A stretch of DNA of 64,000 nucleotides. Origin: Mucilaginibacter auburnensis (GTDB lineage: Bacteria > Bacteroidota > Bacteroidia > Sphingobacteriales > Sphingobacteriaceae). The translations under genes and the position numbers were made by a program. Positions within the stretch are counted from its first letter, which is position 1. Each line of letters opens with the position of its first letter. The notes beneath the pieces are model-generated. The model saw nothing but the letters and a program-made list of their open reading frames with translations. It made no database searches and had not been told where the DNA came from. Positions 27,921 through 36,971 of this stretch are shown here, piece after piece. The stretch lies in contig NZ_PGFJ01000001.1 in the NCBI RefSeq assembly GCF_002797815.1, positions 744,001-808,000 of the forward strand. The letters run 5' to 3'.

Positions 27921-28510
27921 TGATTGTTCATTGGCGGAACAAATGATGGATAAAAATTCTCCAATATAAATTGTTGGGGTATCTCTGTTGAGTGTTGTGC
28001 TTTGCCGTAATGGTTAATGAAGAGTTCAGCTTTATCTGAGTTGGTGTTTAGTGTAAGCGCGAACAACAAGTCGTTATCATCATTTTGTACAGCCGAAAAA
28101 GGTGCTTTGACCCCAAGTGATTTTAACAACGGGATAATGTTAGCGGCCTTAGCTATAACAAGTACTTTATTTCCGTGAAAATTCTTTTTTATTTTATCAG
28201 CAAGTGCTGCTATGCTATCAGCATACACTTGTGGTGATACTTTAGCTTTTTGCGCTAATGGGTTGGCAGTTTGTTGGGCTGCTTTGCTATCAATGGTGTA
28301 AATAGCCTGTATTTTTTCACGCTTTAATATTTTAGCCAGTTCTTCTGCACGTGCCTGCCCCGCGCTGTTTAGGTAATCTTGTTTGCCTACAGTCTCGCCA
28401 GGCATTACTATCCATACAAATGTTTTTTGTGCAAAGGCATTAAAATTGCTTAGTAATACGCAAAATAAAAACACTTTAAACAAGCCAATGGTTGAAGCGT
28501 TGGTTTTCAT
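27917..28510 (-). CDS. Exported histidine-phosphatase-fold protein lacking catalytic residues
   Basis: 197 residues with a signal peptide (FLFCVLLSNFNAFAQ). Spacing follows the histidine phosphatase (SixA/PGM) fold: TFVWIVMPGET, LNSAGQARAEELAKIL, IQAIYTIDSKAAQQTANPLAQ, VLVIAKAANIIPLLKSLG. The RHG motif reads MPG (residues 36-38), the Arg of the SxxxRxxQTA helix is Ala, and the second His (GHxxxI) is Lys/Ala, so it should not catalyse. ATG 28510 is used; TTG 28516 is possible. It overlaps convergent ald by 4 bases. The role may be binding. Confidence 0.75.
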   Translation of the reverse strand: MKTNASTIGLFKVFLFCVLLSNFNAFAQKTFVWIVMPGETVGKQDYLNSAGQARAEELAKILKREKIQAIYTIDSKAAQQTANPLAQKAKVSPQVYADSIAALADKIKKNFHGNKVLVIAKAANIIPLLKSLGVKAPFSAVQNDDNDLLFALTLNTNSDKAELFINHYGKAQHSTEIPQQFILENFYPSFVPPMNNH

Positions 28511-28567
28511 AAGCAAAAAGTATATTTAAAAAGTTAGTGCGTTATACACAAATATATCCTAATTAAC

Positions 28568-29545
28568 ATGACAATTAATAAAGCATACGCTAAAAGATGC
28601 TGGAAGGTTTTAACAGCAACATTCGCGAGTTTTTCAAATGATAATGGTTTAAAGCTGAGTGCCTCACTGGCTTACTACACAGTATTTTCAATAGCTCCCT
28701 TGTTGTTTTTACTTATAGCGATTGTTGGATTGTTCCCTGTTGCCAAAGGTGATGTGTTGTATCAGGACCTTGGCACGTACATCGGTAGAGATGCAGCAAC
28801 TCAAATACATTCAACTGTTACTGCACTTAAGCTAAGTGGCAAAAGTACTTTTGGCTTTGTGTTGGGTGTGGTAACGCTTATGTTGGGCGCCAGCAGCATT
28901 TTTATTGAGATACAGGATTCATTAAATATTATATGGCGCGTTAAAGCAAAACCCAAAAAGGGTTGGGTTAAAATGCTGCAAAACCGTTTTCTGTCTTTCT
29001 CTTTAATTATCAGCCTTGGTTTTTTGTTACTGGCATCTCTTTTAATTAACCTTTTAATGGACGCTTTGAGCGCGCGTATTGAACACTTTCTGCCTGTAAT
29101 AACAGGTTTGATATTGAAGGGGGTTAATATGGCTATCGAAGCAATAGTGATATCGGTACTGTTTGCTATAATATTTAAATTTCTGCCGGATGTAAATATC
29201 AGGTGGAAGGATGTACGTATTGGTGCTTTTTTTACCGCGATACTTTTTATGTTAGGGCAATTTTTAATAGGTATCTATATACAAAACGTTGCACCGGGTT
29301 CTGCGTATGGCGCTGCGGGATCTATTATAGTTATTTTAGTTTGGATCTACTACACATCAGCTATATTGTATATAGGTGCCGAATTTACGCAGGTTTACGC
29401 CGAAGCCATAGGTAGTAAAATTGAGCCTGCGCCATATGCGGTTTATATAAGGCACACTGAGGTGGAAGCCAATGTAAAAGAACTTCCGCCCCAAAATCCT
29501 GAATTAGAAGGTAAGCTGAAAGATAAGGAAGAAAATAAGCAATAA
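28568..29545 (+). CDS. YihY/virulence factor BrkB family inner-membrane protein
   Basis: 325-residue polytopic protein with about six membrane segments. Family marks are the opening SNDNGLKLSASLAYYTVFSIAPLLFLLIA, LGVVTLMLGASSIFIEIQDSLNIIW, FLPDVNIRWKDVRIGAFFTAILFMLGQFLIGIYI, and GAAGSIIVILVWIYYTSAILYIGAEFTQVYAE. The cytosolic C-terminal tail is acidic and Glu/Lys-rich. YihY was once called RNase BN in error. Its substrate or partner is uncertain. It stands alone. Confidence 0.93.
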   Translation: MTINKAYAKRCWKVLTATFASFSNDNGLKLSASLAYYTVFSIAPLLFLLIAIVGLFPVAKGDVLYQDLGTYIGRDAATQIHSTVTALKLSGKSTFGFVLGVVTLMLGASSIFIEIQDSLNIIWRVKAKPKKGWVKMLQNRFLSFSLIISLGFLLLASLLINLLMDALSARIEHFLPVITGLILKGVNMAIEAIVISVLFAIIFKFLPDVNIRWKDVRIGAFFTAILFMLGQFLIGIYIQNVAPGSAYGAAGSIIVILVWIYYTSAILYIGAEFTQVYAEAIGSKIEPAPYAVYIRHTEVEANVKELPPQNPELEGKLKDKEENKQ

Positions 29546-29623
29546 AATGACGCCTTGAGCTGATGTACGTTTACAATAGAAAATATGTAAATTTATTTTC
29601 CAATTGTAAATGCCCAATAGATT

Positions 29624-30844
29624 ATGCCCCGAGGTGCGCGTTATATTCTATTATTTGTGTTTGCTGTATCAGCACTTTGGAGTGCAAAGGTACAGGCGCA
29701 ACACTTTGATATTACCGACGGCAAAAAGCGCGTTTATGTTCCGTTTAAGATGGTGCGGAGTATGGTTGTTATTCAGCTTAAAATTAACAACAGCGGCCCT
29801 TACAATTTTGTGTTAGATACAGGTGTAGGCATTATGCTTATAACAGACCATACACTTATTGACTCGATGCATATTGCCAATAAACGCACAATTAAAATTA
29901 ACGGACTGGGTGAACGCGAGCAATATGAAGCTGTTGTAGCGCCGCTTATCAAGGTAAATATTGCGGGCAGCTTGGTTAGCCAAAATTTATCGGCAGCTAT
30001 TTTACAGGATGACTTTTTTGGCTTATCTGATTACGCGGGCATTCCTATACACGGCCTTATAGGGCATGACTTTTTCAACCGCCTTGCAGTGAAAGTTAGT
30101 TTTACCGATAGTACCCTTGTGGTTACACCACCTGGGAAAATGCGGATATTCAGAAAGGCAGAAATATTGCCGTTAACTGTTGAAGAAAACAAACCATATA
30201 TACATACCGAAGTAAATGTGGCTGATGGTAAGTTAAACGAAAAAAAATTATTAATTGATTTGGGAGCAGGGCATGCGTTGTCTTTAGAAGGCGCTGGTCA
30301 AATACCCGAAAATTGCATACCCGGCAATTTGGGAGTTGGCCTTAATGGATTGATAAATGGCTATTTAGGCAGAGTAGGTTATATTAATATAGGAAAGTTT
30401 CAAATTTGCAATTTGATAACATCTTTTCCGTCAGATGATCCCGCATTTAAAACAACTGTGCAACGTGATGGCAGTATAGGTATGGGGATTTTAAAACGCT
30501 TTGATATTATATTTGATTATCAAAATGGCATGATGTGTTTAAAGCCCAACCTTAATTTTAAAGAAGTTTCGGAGCATGATATGAGCGGGATGAGCTACCA
30601 TGCCGCAGGCAAAAATTTTAACCGCCTTATTGTTGAAAAAGTTGATCCTGGTTCAGCTGCCGCTGATGTGGGCATACTGCCAAATGATGAAATACTTTCA
30701 ATTAACTTCAAGCCGGTTAACAGAATGAGTTTACAACAAGTTGACGATCTTTTTAAATCAAAAGACGGCAGAAATGTTCTTGTAGAAATATCCCGGGGAA
30801 AGCTTACCGATCGTGTTGTTATAACCTTGAAACGCCGTATATAA
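29624..30844 (+). CDS. Exported aspartyl-protease (retropepsin-like) protein with C-terminal PDZ domain
   Basis: 406 residues. A signal peptide (YILLFVFAVSALWSAKVQA) precedes two retropepsin-like lobes: NFVLDTGVGIMLI (Asp65-Thr-Gly) and KLLIDLGAGHALSLE (Asp-Leu-Gly). A PDZ domain follows at about 325-400 (LIVEKVDPGSAAADVGILPNDEILSINFKPV). The second lobe has DLG instead of DTG, so activity is uncertain; both active-site Asp are present. It probably works in the periplasm. No operon partner is seen. Confidence 0.85.
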   Translation: MPRGARYILLFVFAVSALWSAKVQAQHFDITDGKKRVYVPFKMVRSMVVIQLKINNSGPYNFVLDTGVGIMLITDHTLIDSMHIANKRTIKINGLGEREQYEAVVAPLIKVNIAGSLVSQNLSAAILQDDFFGLSDYAGIPIHGLIGHDFFNRLAVKVSFTDSTLVVTPPGKMRIFRKAEILPLTVEENKPYIHTEVNVADGKLNEKKLLIDLGAGHALSLEGAGQIPENCIPGNLGVGLNGLINGYLGRVGYINIGKFQICNLITSFPSDDPAFKTTVQRDGSIGMGILKRFDIIFDYQNGMMCLKPNLNFKEVSEHDMSGMSYHAAGKNFNRLIVEKVDPGSAAADVGILPNDEILSINFKPVNRMSLQQVDDLFKSKDGRNVLVEISRGKLTDRVVITLKRRI

Positions 30845-30850
30845 TACCGG

Positions 30851-31120
30851 TTATTTTAACTGACTTATATTTTCAAAAAAGGCGGTTTGCAGATCAAGCA
30901 GTGAGCGCACATTTATTTTTTCGCCGTACATATCAAAGCACAAATACTTTGATTTTTCCTGCTCACCCCATTTGCTTTTTTCTAATAGGTTAAATGTTTC
31001 AAAAAAGTAGTGGTTGGTTGTTATTTTACTCCGCTTATTAGTTTGCGATGTATTTAAACGGAAGCCAATGGTGCTTAGCCATGTGTGTACCTTGCTGTGC
31101 AGATTGCTTATGTTGTTCAT
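30851..31120 (-). CDS. Small protein of unknown function
   Basis: 89 residues, MNNISNLHSKVHTWLSTIGFR...LLDLQTAFFENISQLK, with no signal peptide or membrane segment. No known family is recognised. It starts with a plausible ATG and has no strong overlap with other genes. It ends 7 bases after the PDZ-protease gene on the opposite strand. Confidence 0.55.
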   Translation of the reverse strand: MNNISNLHSKVHTWLSTIGFRLNTSQTNKRSKITTNHYFFETFNLLEKSKWGEQEKSKYLCFDMYGEKINVRSLLDLQTAFFENISQLK

Positions 31121-31306
31121 GCCTAATAAGTTTTTATAAGTTTAACGAAAAATTAAAATATAGGTTTCGTTATATCGCGCTCATTTATAAACAGTTGTTA
31201 AATTTTCCAACCACACCCATCCTTGCATCACAATATTAAAACGGCAAATAATGTTTAAAACGTATGTGCCGGTTAATATTTATGCGTATTGCTTTATAAA
31301 TCTGCT

Positions 31307-31314
31307 TAATTTTG
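31307..31314 (+). promoter_or_regulatory. TAnnTTTG promoter box directly before gluQ
   Basis: TAATTTTG is an exact -7 box ending 6 nt before the ATG at 31321. A TTG lies at 31289-31291, but the 15-base spacer is short. Confidence 0.45.
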
Positions 31315-31320
31315 TTCTAT

Positions 31321-32199
31321 ATGAGCAATTGGGGTGAAAAGTTCAGGTTAACAAGGATAGCGCCAACACCCAGCGGATATTTGCATTTAGGCAATGCCCT
31401 ATCGTTTGTACTTACCGCCGCTATTGCAAAAAATACCAATGCGAGTCTGCTACTGCGTATTGACGACCTTGACCGCGACCGTGTAGAATCGCGGTATGTT
31501 GAGGATGTTTTTGAAACACTCAAATTTTTAAATATTCAATGGCAGATAGGCCCGGGCAGCGCGGCTGAATTTCAAAATCAATGGTCGCAATTACAACGAT
31601 TGGAGCTTTATAACCCTGCACTCGATGAGTTAGCTAAAAGAAAACTGGTTTTTGCCTGCACTTGTTCGCGTAAACAGTTACAAACACCAGGCTACATCTG
31701 TAAATGTGCAGAAAGTTCTTATCCTCTTAATACACCTAACTCAGCCTGGCGATTAATAACGGACAATGAGCCGGTATCAATTAACACACTCGCAAACGGC
31801 AGGGTTGAGTTTAACCTACCTTCCGAAATGAAAAATTTTATAGTGAGGAAAAAGGACGGACATTCTGCCTATCAGCTTTCTTCGTTAATTGATGATGTGC
31901 ATTTTGGCGTTGACCTGATAGTTCGAGGAGAGGATCTATGGCCTTCCACCATAGCGCAGCACTACCTGGCCAGGGTACTTGATCTGTATCAATTTAGTAA
32001 CGCAACGTTTCATCATCATCAATTGCTAACTGTTAACGGCGTTGATAAACTATCCAAGTCTGCCGGTTCAACATCTTTACAATACCTGCGTGCACAAGGC
32101 GCAACCTCCGCAATTATCTACAATAAAATAGGAGAGACCTTGGGCCTTGCAGCGCCATGTGCTGATCTGGCAGACATTTCTAACAGCCTTTTGTTGTAA
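31321..32199 (+). CDS. gluQ: Glutamyl-Q tRNA(Asp) synthetase-like protein
   Basis: GluQRS lacks an anticodon-binding domain and modifies queuosine in tRNA-Asp with glutamate. The 292-residue length equals the truncated GluQRS form rather than the ~480 of GltX. Motifs are the class I HIGH-type segment APTPSGYLHLGNA, RIDDLDRDRV, the zinc-site cysteines (Cys113, Cys115, Cys127, Cys129), GVDLIVRGEDLWPSTIAQ and KLSKSAGS. ATG 31321 follows a promoter box. The gene symbol rests on length and motifs. Confidence 0.88.
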   Translation: MSNWGEKFRLTRIAPTPSGYLHLGNALSFVLTAAIAKNTNASLLLRIDDLDRDRVESRYVEDVFETLKFLNIQWQIGPGSAAEFQNQWSQLQRLELYNPALDELAKRKLVFACTCSRKQLQTPGYICKCAESSYPLNTPNSAWRLITDNEPVSINTLANGRVEFNLPSEMKNFIVRKKDGHSAYQLSSLIDDVHFGVDLIVRGEDLWPSTIAQHYLARVLDLYQFSNATFHHHQLLTVNGVDKLSKSAGSTSLQYLRAQGATSAIIYNKIGETLGLAAPCADLADISNSLLL

Positions 32200-32282
32200 T
32201 TGAGCACGCTATTTCGTAAAGTATTGCATCAAATGGCTGTAATATTTGCGCCGTATACCTAATGCTTTAAAAGGTTTTTATA

Positions 32283-32290
32283 TACTTTTG
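32283..32290 (+). promoter_or_regulatory. TAnnTTTG promoter box directly before lipA
   Basis: TACTTTTG is an exact -7 box ending 4 nt before the ATG at 32295, suggesting a leaderless message. The -33 element is not evident. Confidence 0.45.
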
Positions 32291-32294
32291 TAAT

Positions 32295-33173
32295 ATGATA
32301 GAATTGCCGGTAATTCCTGCTAATCAACAAACACGCAAACCAGATTGGTTGAGAGTGAAGCTTCCTACGGGAAAAGAATATGCGCATGTACGTAGTTTGG
32401 TTGATAACCATAAACTGCATACTATTTGCGAAAGCGGCAATTGCCCAAACATGGGCGAGTGCTGGGGCGCGGGCACAGCTACCTTTATGATATTAGGTAA
32501 TATTTGTACCCGTTCATGCTCGTTTTGCGCAGTTGCAACCGGCAGGCCGTTGGCTGTTGATACTGATGAGCCTAACCGTGTGGCCAATTCTGTTAAGTTA
32601 ATGCAGGTTAAGCATTGTGTTATTACGTCGGTTGACCGCGATGATTTAAAAGATGGAGGCTCTATTATTTGGGCAGAAACCATCAATGCTATTCGCCGCG
32701 AAAGTCCTGATACTACTTTAGAAACATTGCTACCTGATTTTAGAGGCATATGGAATAATCTGGCCCGTGTATTGGAAACCCGCCCCGAGGTGGTATCTCA
32801 CAATTTGGAGACCGTTAGGCGACTTACCCGCGAGGTACGCATACAAGCAAAATATGATCGCAGTTTAGAAGCTTTAAAGCAGATATCAGAAGCAGGTTTA
32901 CGTACAAAATCGGGCATTATGCTGGGTTTAGGTGAAACAGAGGCTGACGTTTTAGAAGCCATGGACGACCTTTTGGCTGCGGGCGTACACATTTTAACTT
33001 TAGGCCAATATTTACAGCCTACACGTAATCATCACCCGGTGGTTGACTGGATACATCCTGATCAATTTGCATTTTATAAAGAAGTTGGATTAAGTAAAGG
33101 ATTCAGGTATGTAGAGAGCGGCCCATTGGTGCGTTCATCTTACCATGCTGAAAAACATCTGTTTGAAATCTAA
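32295..33173 (+). CDS. lipA: Lipoyl synthase
   Basis: Radical-SAM enzyme that inserts two sulfurs into octanoylated lipoyl domains. The auxiliary cluster Cys are Cys45, Cys50 and Cys56 ([13 protein letters not shown]). The SAM cluster is Cys71, Cys75 and Cys78 (CTRSCSFC). Further marks are [46 protein letters not shown] and a C-terminal RSSYHAE. Length 292 is usual. It lies after gluQ and before the ECF sigma gene but has its own promoter box. Confidence 0.97.
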   Translation: MIELPVIPANQQTRKPDWLRVKLPTGKEYAHVRSLVDNHKLHTICESGNCPNMGECWGAGTATFMILGNICTRSCSFCAVATGRPLAVDTDEPNRVANSVKLMQVKHCVITSVDRDDLKDGGSIIWAETINAIRRESPDTTLETLLPDFRGIWNNLARVLETRPEVVSHNLETVRRLTREVRIQAKYDRSLEALKQISEAGLRTKSGIMLGLGETEADVLEAMDDLLAAGVHILTLGQYLQPTRNHHPVVDWIHPDQFAFYKEVGLSKGFRYVESGPLVRSSYHAEKHLFEI

Positions 33174-33197
33174 CATATCCTTTTTATATTCATCCCG

Positions 33198-33749
33198 TTG
33201 AGTAAAAAAAGGAAAATATCTCTTACAGAAGAAGAACTCGTTCTGGCCCTGCAAAGGCGTGAAAAAATAGCCATTGATGCTTTGTATGATATGTACTCAG
33301 CTTCATTGTTTGGCGTTATTTCGCGCATTATTAATGATACCCCTACAGCCGAAGATGTTTTGCAGGAAACGTTTGTGAAAATATGGCACTCATTTGCTGC
33401 CTACAGCCCTGAAAAGGGCAGACTTTTTACCTGGATGGTAAACATTGCGCGTAATCTTTCTATTGATAAGCTGCGATCGCGCGATTTTAAAAACCAAACT
33501 AAAAACCAGGAGATAGAAAATAACGTAACTTTCATTGACGAGCAAAGAAATACGGTTTACAAACCCGAATTGCTGGGAATAAAAGACATGGTGAAAACCT
33601 TGAAGCCCGAGCAGCAGGCCATACTTGATCTGGTATACTTTAAAGGTTATACCCACGTAGAGGCCGCCGAAGAACTGGGCATACCGCTTGGAACAATAAA
33701 AACGCGGTTAAGAACAGCCATTATTGAGTTAAGGAAGTATTTTAATTAA
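33198..33749 (+). CDS. ECF-type RNA polymerase sigma factor
   Basis: 183-residue sigma-70 family protein with region 2 (ALYDMYSASLFGVISRIINDTPTAEDVLQETFVKIWHSF... FTWMVNIARNLSIDKLR) and region 4 (LKPEQQAILDLVYFKGYTHVEAAEELGIPLGTIKTRLRTAI). It resembles SigK/RskA-type systems because an RskA-like anti-sigma gene follows 6 bases later. The start is TTG 33198; the first in-frame ATG lies inside region 2. It is 24 bases after lipA. Confidence 0.93.
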   Translation: MSKKRKISLTEEELVLALQRREKIAIDALYDMYSASLFGVISRIINDTPTAEDVLQETFVKIWHSFAAYSPEKGRLFTWMVNIARNLSIDKLRSRDFKNQTKNQEIENNVTFIDEQRNTVYKPELLGIKDMVKTLKPEQQAILDLVYFKGYTHVEAAEELGIPLGTIKTRLRTAIIELRKYFN

Positions 33750-33755
33750 CGAAAG

Positions 33756-34580
33756 TTGAACGAAGTAAAAGCATATATTGAATCCGGCATACTTGAGCTG
33801 TATGTTTTAGGGGATGTTAGCCCCGAAGAACGCGTCCAGGTAGAGCAAATGGCGGCCACTCATCCTGCAATAAAAGCAGAGCTGCATGAGGTAGAGCAAG
33901 CTATGGAGTTCTATGCCGAAGAAAATGCAGTTCAACCATCTGAGCAGCACCGCGCCAGAACGCTTGGCAGTGTGTTAACCAATTTTGCTGATGATACAAC
34001 CTTTGATAAGAAACGCACGCAGCCTGAAGCTAATGTTGTTCAGTTAAATCCTCCGGGCAAAGGCAGTTTTTATAAATACGCGTTCGCGGCAAGCCTGGTT
34101 ATGCTCATAGGTAGCCTTGTTGCACTTTATAACGTTTACAATAAGCTGCAGCACAGCAATCAGCAGTTGTTAGTGCTGAATACGCAAAATGAAAGGTTTA
34201 GTAAGGTTATCAACCAAATGGGCGAAGAAATCAGCGTTTTCAGAGATCCATCTTTTAAACTTCTTACCTTAAAAGGCACTGACAAAATGCCTTCCGCTAA
34301 AATGACCGTTGCGTGGAGCCCTGTTAAAAAGAAAGTAATGATTGACATGGGAGGTACTGAACTCCCTAAAAATGATACTAACCACCAGTACCAGCTATGG
34401 GCGATTGTTAACGGCAAACCTGTTGACCTTGGAGTGTTTGACAAAGCTATAGCCGACTCGGTTGATATGGTGCCTATGAAACCTGTTGCACTGGCAAGCG
34501 CATTTGCTGTAACACTTGAGCCTCGAGGCGGCAGTGTTAACCCAACCATGAACGAAATGGTGGTAATTGGTCAGTTTTAA
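33756..34580 (+). CDS. RskA-like anti-sigma factor, single transmembrane helix
   Basis: 274 residues. A cytosolic N-terminal anti-sigma domain (YIESGILELYVLGDVSPEERVQVEQMAATHP), one membrane helix near 108-127 (YKYAFAASLVMLIGSLVALY), a short coiled segment, and a C-terminal RskA domain (KMTVAWSPVKKKVMIDMGG; YQLWAIVNGKPVDLGVFD). It probably holds the upstream sigma at the membrane until an unknown signal. The start is TTG 33756, as for its sigma partner; the first ATG is too late. Confidence 0.9.
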   Translation: MNEVKAYIESGILELYVLGDVSPEERVQVEQMAATHPAIKAELHEVEQAMEFYAEENAVQPSEQHRARTLGSVLTNFADDTTFDKKRTQPEANVVQLNPPGKGSFYKYAFAASLVMLIGSLVALYNVYNKLQHSNQQLLVLNTQNERFSKVINQMGEEISVFRDPSFKLLTLKGTDKMPSAKMTVAWSPVKKKVMIDMGGTELPKNDTNHQYQLWAIVNGKPVDLGVFDKAIADSVDMVPMKPVALASAFAVTLEPRGGSVNPTMNEMVVIGQF

Positions 34581-34637
34581 TCTGACGGGATTTCTCAAAA
34601 AAATCTTCTTTTTTTTCTGTTTTAGTTAAAAATTGTT

Positions 34638-34668
34638 AAAAATGGATGTTGATATACCATTTTTGGCT
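34638..34668 (+). terminator. Hairpin after the anti-sigma gene
   Basis: AAAAATGG (34638-34645) pairs with CCATTTTT (34657-34664), giving a U-rich 3' side. It may end the sigma/anti-sigma transcript. Confidence 0.55.
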
Positions 34669-34842
34669 TGAAAGCGTTTGGTTTAAAAGTAAAATGAAAC
34701 GCATTGTGCTGCCGAACGCATTTTTGGTAACGTTTTTGAAAAAAAACATTCATTTTACTGTAACGAAACCTATATAATGGGTGTCTTATAGTTAAACAAA
34801 GCGAGAGTATTAGTTCTTTATAAGATCAGTTAATATGTTAGG

Positions 34843-34877
34843 AAAACGGAGGTGTGATACTCGCCTCCGTTTTTTTT
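34843..34877. terminator. Strong hairpin with T8 before nnr
   Basis: AAAACGGAGG (34843-34852) pairs with CCTCCGTTTT (34864-34873), then T to 34877. On the plus strand this is a strong terminator, about 260 bases beyond the anti-sigma stop. On the minus strand the U-run is only four, and it follows the nnr stop. The rest of 34581-34842 is AT-rich with no ORF. Confidence 0.85.
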
Positions 34878-36381
34878 ATGCCAACAATTTTGCCATTGTA
34901 GCAGGCAACCTGTTGGCTATCTGGGTTGGCGTAACCACATAGGCCCGGTCGGGAAGCGCCAGTTCATCGCCAGCTTTACCGTGAATATATACACCAAGCA
35001 GGCAGGCTTCCTCAGGTTGGTATTTTTGTGCAATCAATGAGGTTATAATCCCGGTTAATACATCGCCCATACCTCCCGTTGCCATGGCAGGGTTACTTGT
35101 TGAATTAAAGTAAACCTTGCCGTGAGGCGTAATTATAAGGGTATAATCATTCTTCAAAACTATATTAATACCCAACTCCGCAGCTTTTACACGCGCCGTT
35201 TGCATGCGTTGCCACCAGTTATTGTGCTCACCAAACAAGCGGTCAAATTCTTTCATATGCGGCGTCAAAATACTCTCTGCAGGTAGTTTTTTTAACAGGA
35301 TGGGGTTTTCGGCTAATAAATTAAGCGCATCAGCATCTGCAACTATAGGGTTGCAAAAACGCTCCAATACATCACTTAATAGTTGAAGTGCAATTGCTTT
35401 CTTACCCAATCCCGGGCCAATACCAACAGCTGTATATTTATCCCATTCAATATTTAGTTGTTCATCATCCTGCCGCAAAACGGCCATAATTTCCGGATGG
35501 GAACTGTTTAATGCGAATAAACCGGCTTGCGGTATGCATGCCGTAGTTAACCCTGCACCTGCATATAAACATGCAGACGAACTCAGCAGTGCTGCACCCA
35601 TGGTTTCAGCTTCACCGGCAATAATGAATGCGTGCCCATAAGTGCCTTTGTTACTGAAATGATGCCGCGGCTTAATTAACGCTCTTGCATCCTTTTCCTC
35701 AAGAAATTGATAGGGAGAATCGAGAGAATTGGTAAAAGTCTCGCTTAGTCCAATGTTAACCGTTTGCCAGCAATCTACATACTTTGCCGAATCAGGCAGC
35801 AGGAAATTGATCTTGGGTTGTTGAAACGAGATCACAACATCGGCCTTAATAACAGGCGCATCGACGGGCATCTCTCCATCCGCAAAAAAACCTGTTGGAA
35901 TATCAACAGCTACTTTTCCTGCTGATAAACCGTTAATGAATTTGGCAAGCTTTTCATAATCGCCGCTTAAAGCTTTATTTAAACCTGTGCCTAAAAGCGC
36001 GTCTATAATAATCGCAGCATTTTCCTGCAGAAGATCTTCGCCGGGTAAAAGTGCGGTGATTGGAATAGCCAGTTGAATTAAACGGGCTAAGTTGGTGTCA
36101 AAATCGGCTGTTGAACGATTGGAGTAGCTTGCTATTTTAACATCAAGTTGGGTATAGCCATGCTCAAACAACATGCGTGAAATGGCCAGCCCGTCGCCGC
36201 CATTGTTGCCTGAGCCGCAATAAACAGCTATGCTTTCTTTTCGATCAGGGTAATGATTTACAAACCAACCAACAAACGCTTTAGAGGCCCGCTCCATCAG
36301 ATCAATTGAACTTACAGGCTCATTACTGATGGTATAGGCATCGGCTTCTCGAATTTGTTGGGCAGTTAGTAAGGGCAGCAT
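34876..36381 (-). CDS. nnr: Bifunctional NAD(P)H-hydrate epimerase / ADP-dependent dehydratase
   Basis: Nnr repairs hydrated NAD(P)H. The N-terminal YjeF_N domain (about 1-215) has LLTAQQIREADAYTI, IAVYCGSGNNGGDGLAISRML, IIDALLGTGLNKALSGDYEKL, AVDIPTGFFADG. The C-terminal ribokinase-like dehydratase has GTYGHAFIIAGEAETMGAA, GIGPGLGKK, LTPHMKEFDRLFG and NPAMATGGMGDVLTGII. Length 501 is normal for the fusion. A GNAT gene lies 15 bases upstream, so they form an operon. Confidence 0.96.
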   Translation of the reverse strand: MLPLLTAQQIREADAYTISNEPVSSIDLMERASKAFVGWFVNHYPDRKESIAVYCGSGNNGGDGLAISRMLFEHGYTQLDVKIASYSNRSTADFDTNLARLIQLAIPITALLPGEDLLQENAAIIIDALLGTGLNKALSGDYEKLAKFINGLSAGKVAVDIPTGFFADGEMPVDAPVIKADVVISFQQPKINFLLPDSAKYVDCWQTVNIGLSETFTNSLDSPYQFLEEKDARALIKPRHHFSNKGTYGHAFIIAGEAETMGAALLSSSACLYAGAGLTTACIPQAGLFALNSSHPEIMAVLRQDDEQLNIEWDKYTAVGIGPGLGKKAIALQLLSDVLERFCNPIVADADALNLLAENPILLKKLPAESILTPHMKEFDRLFGEHNNWWQRMQTARVKAAELGINIVLKNDYTLIITPHGKVYFNSTSNPAMATGGMGDVLTGIITSLIAQKYQPEEACLLGVYIHGKAGDELALPDRAYVVTPTQIANRLPATMAKLLA

Positions 36382-36396
36382 AGTAAATGAATTGAA

Positions 36397-36927
36397 TTAC
36401 CGGGATTTTGTTTTAGGCGGATGTAGGGTGTAAATGCACTCGTCTAAAATTAATCCATTTTTTATAACGGATGCAGTTAATATGCCTTGTTTTTTAAAGC
36501 CGGCCTTCTCTAACACCCGCATTGAAGCTATGTTGTTACCTAAAGTATTAGCCTGTATGCAAATAACATCAAGATTTGAAAAAGCGTAATCCGCAATAAG
36601 CTTTACAGCTTCGGTCATTATACCTTTCCCGCTAAATGTGGGGCTTATCCAATACCCCAACAGCGGTGTTTTGCGATAGATGTCTGCCCTCATATCAACC
36701 CCGATCACACCGGCCACTTCACCTTCAATCTCTAAAGCAAAGTTGGTTACAGGTTCTTCAGGTATTTTCAGGTTGATAAATGCTTCAGCATCTTCCAGTG
36801 TATATGGGGCTGGAAACCGATCAAGAAGCATTGATGAAACACGTTCGTCGTTACCATTTTTTCGCAGCGACGGTGCATCGCCAACCTCCCAGCGCCTGAG
36901 GATGAAATTACTTCCGGTTAATACCAT
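36397..36927 (-). CDS. GNAT family N-acetyltransferase (RimJ/RimL-like)
   Basis: 176 residues with acetyl-CoA-binding motif A (PLLGYWISPTFSGKGIMTEAVKLIADYAFS) and the C-terminal part NIASMRVLEKAGFKKQGIL of the RimJ/RimL group, which acetylate N-terminal residues of ribosomal or other proteins. Substrate unknown. It lies between porX and nnr on the minus strand with a 15-base gap to nnr. Confidence 0.9.
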   Translation of the reverse strand: MVLTGSNFILRRWEVGDAPSLRKNGNDERVSSMLLDRFPAPYTLEDAEAFINLKIPEEPVTNFALEIEGEVAGVIGVDMRADIYRKTPLLGYWISPTFSGKGIMTEAVKLIADYAFSNLDVICIQANTLGNNIASMRVLEKAGFKKQGILTASVIKNGLILDECIYTLHPPKTKSR

Positions 36928-36971
36928 GCTTAAAAATAGGTATAACCGTTTAAATTTTAAGTTAATTATTC

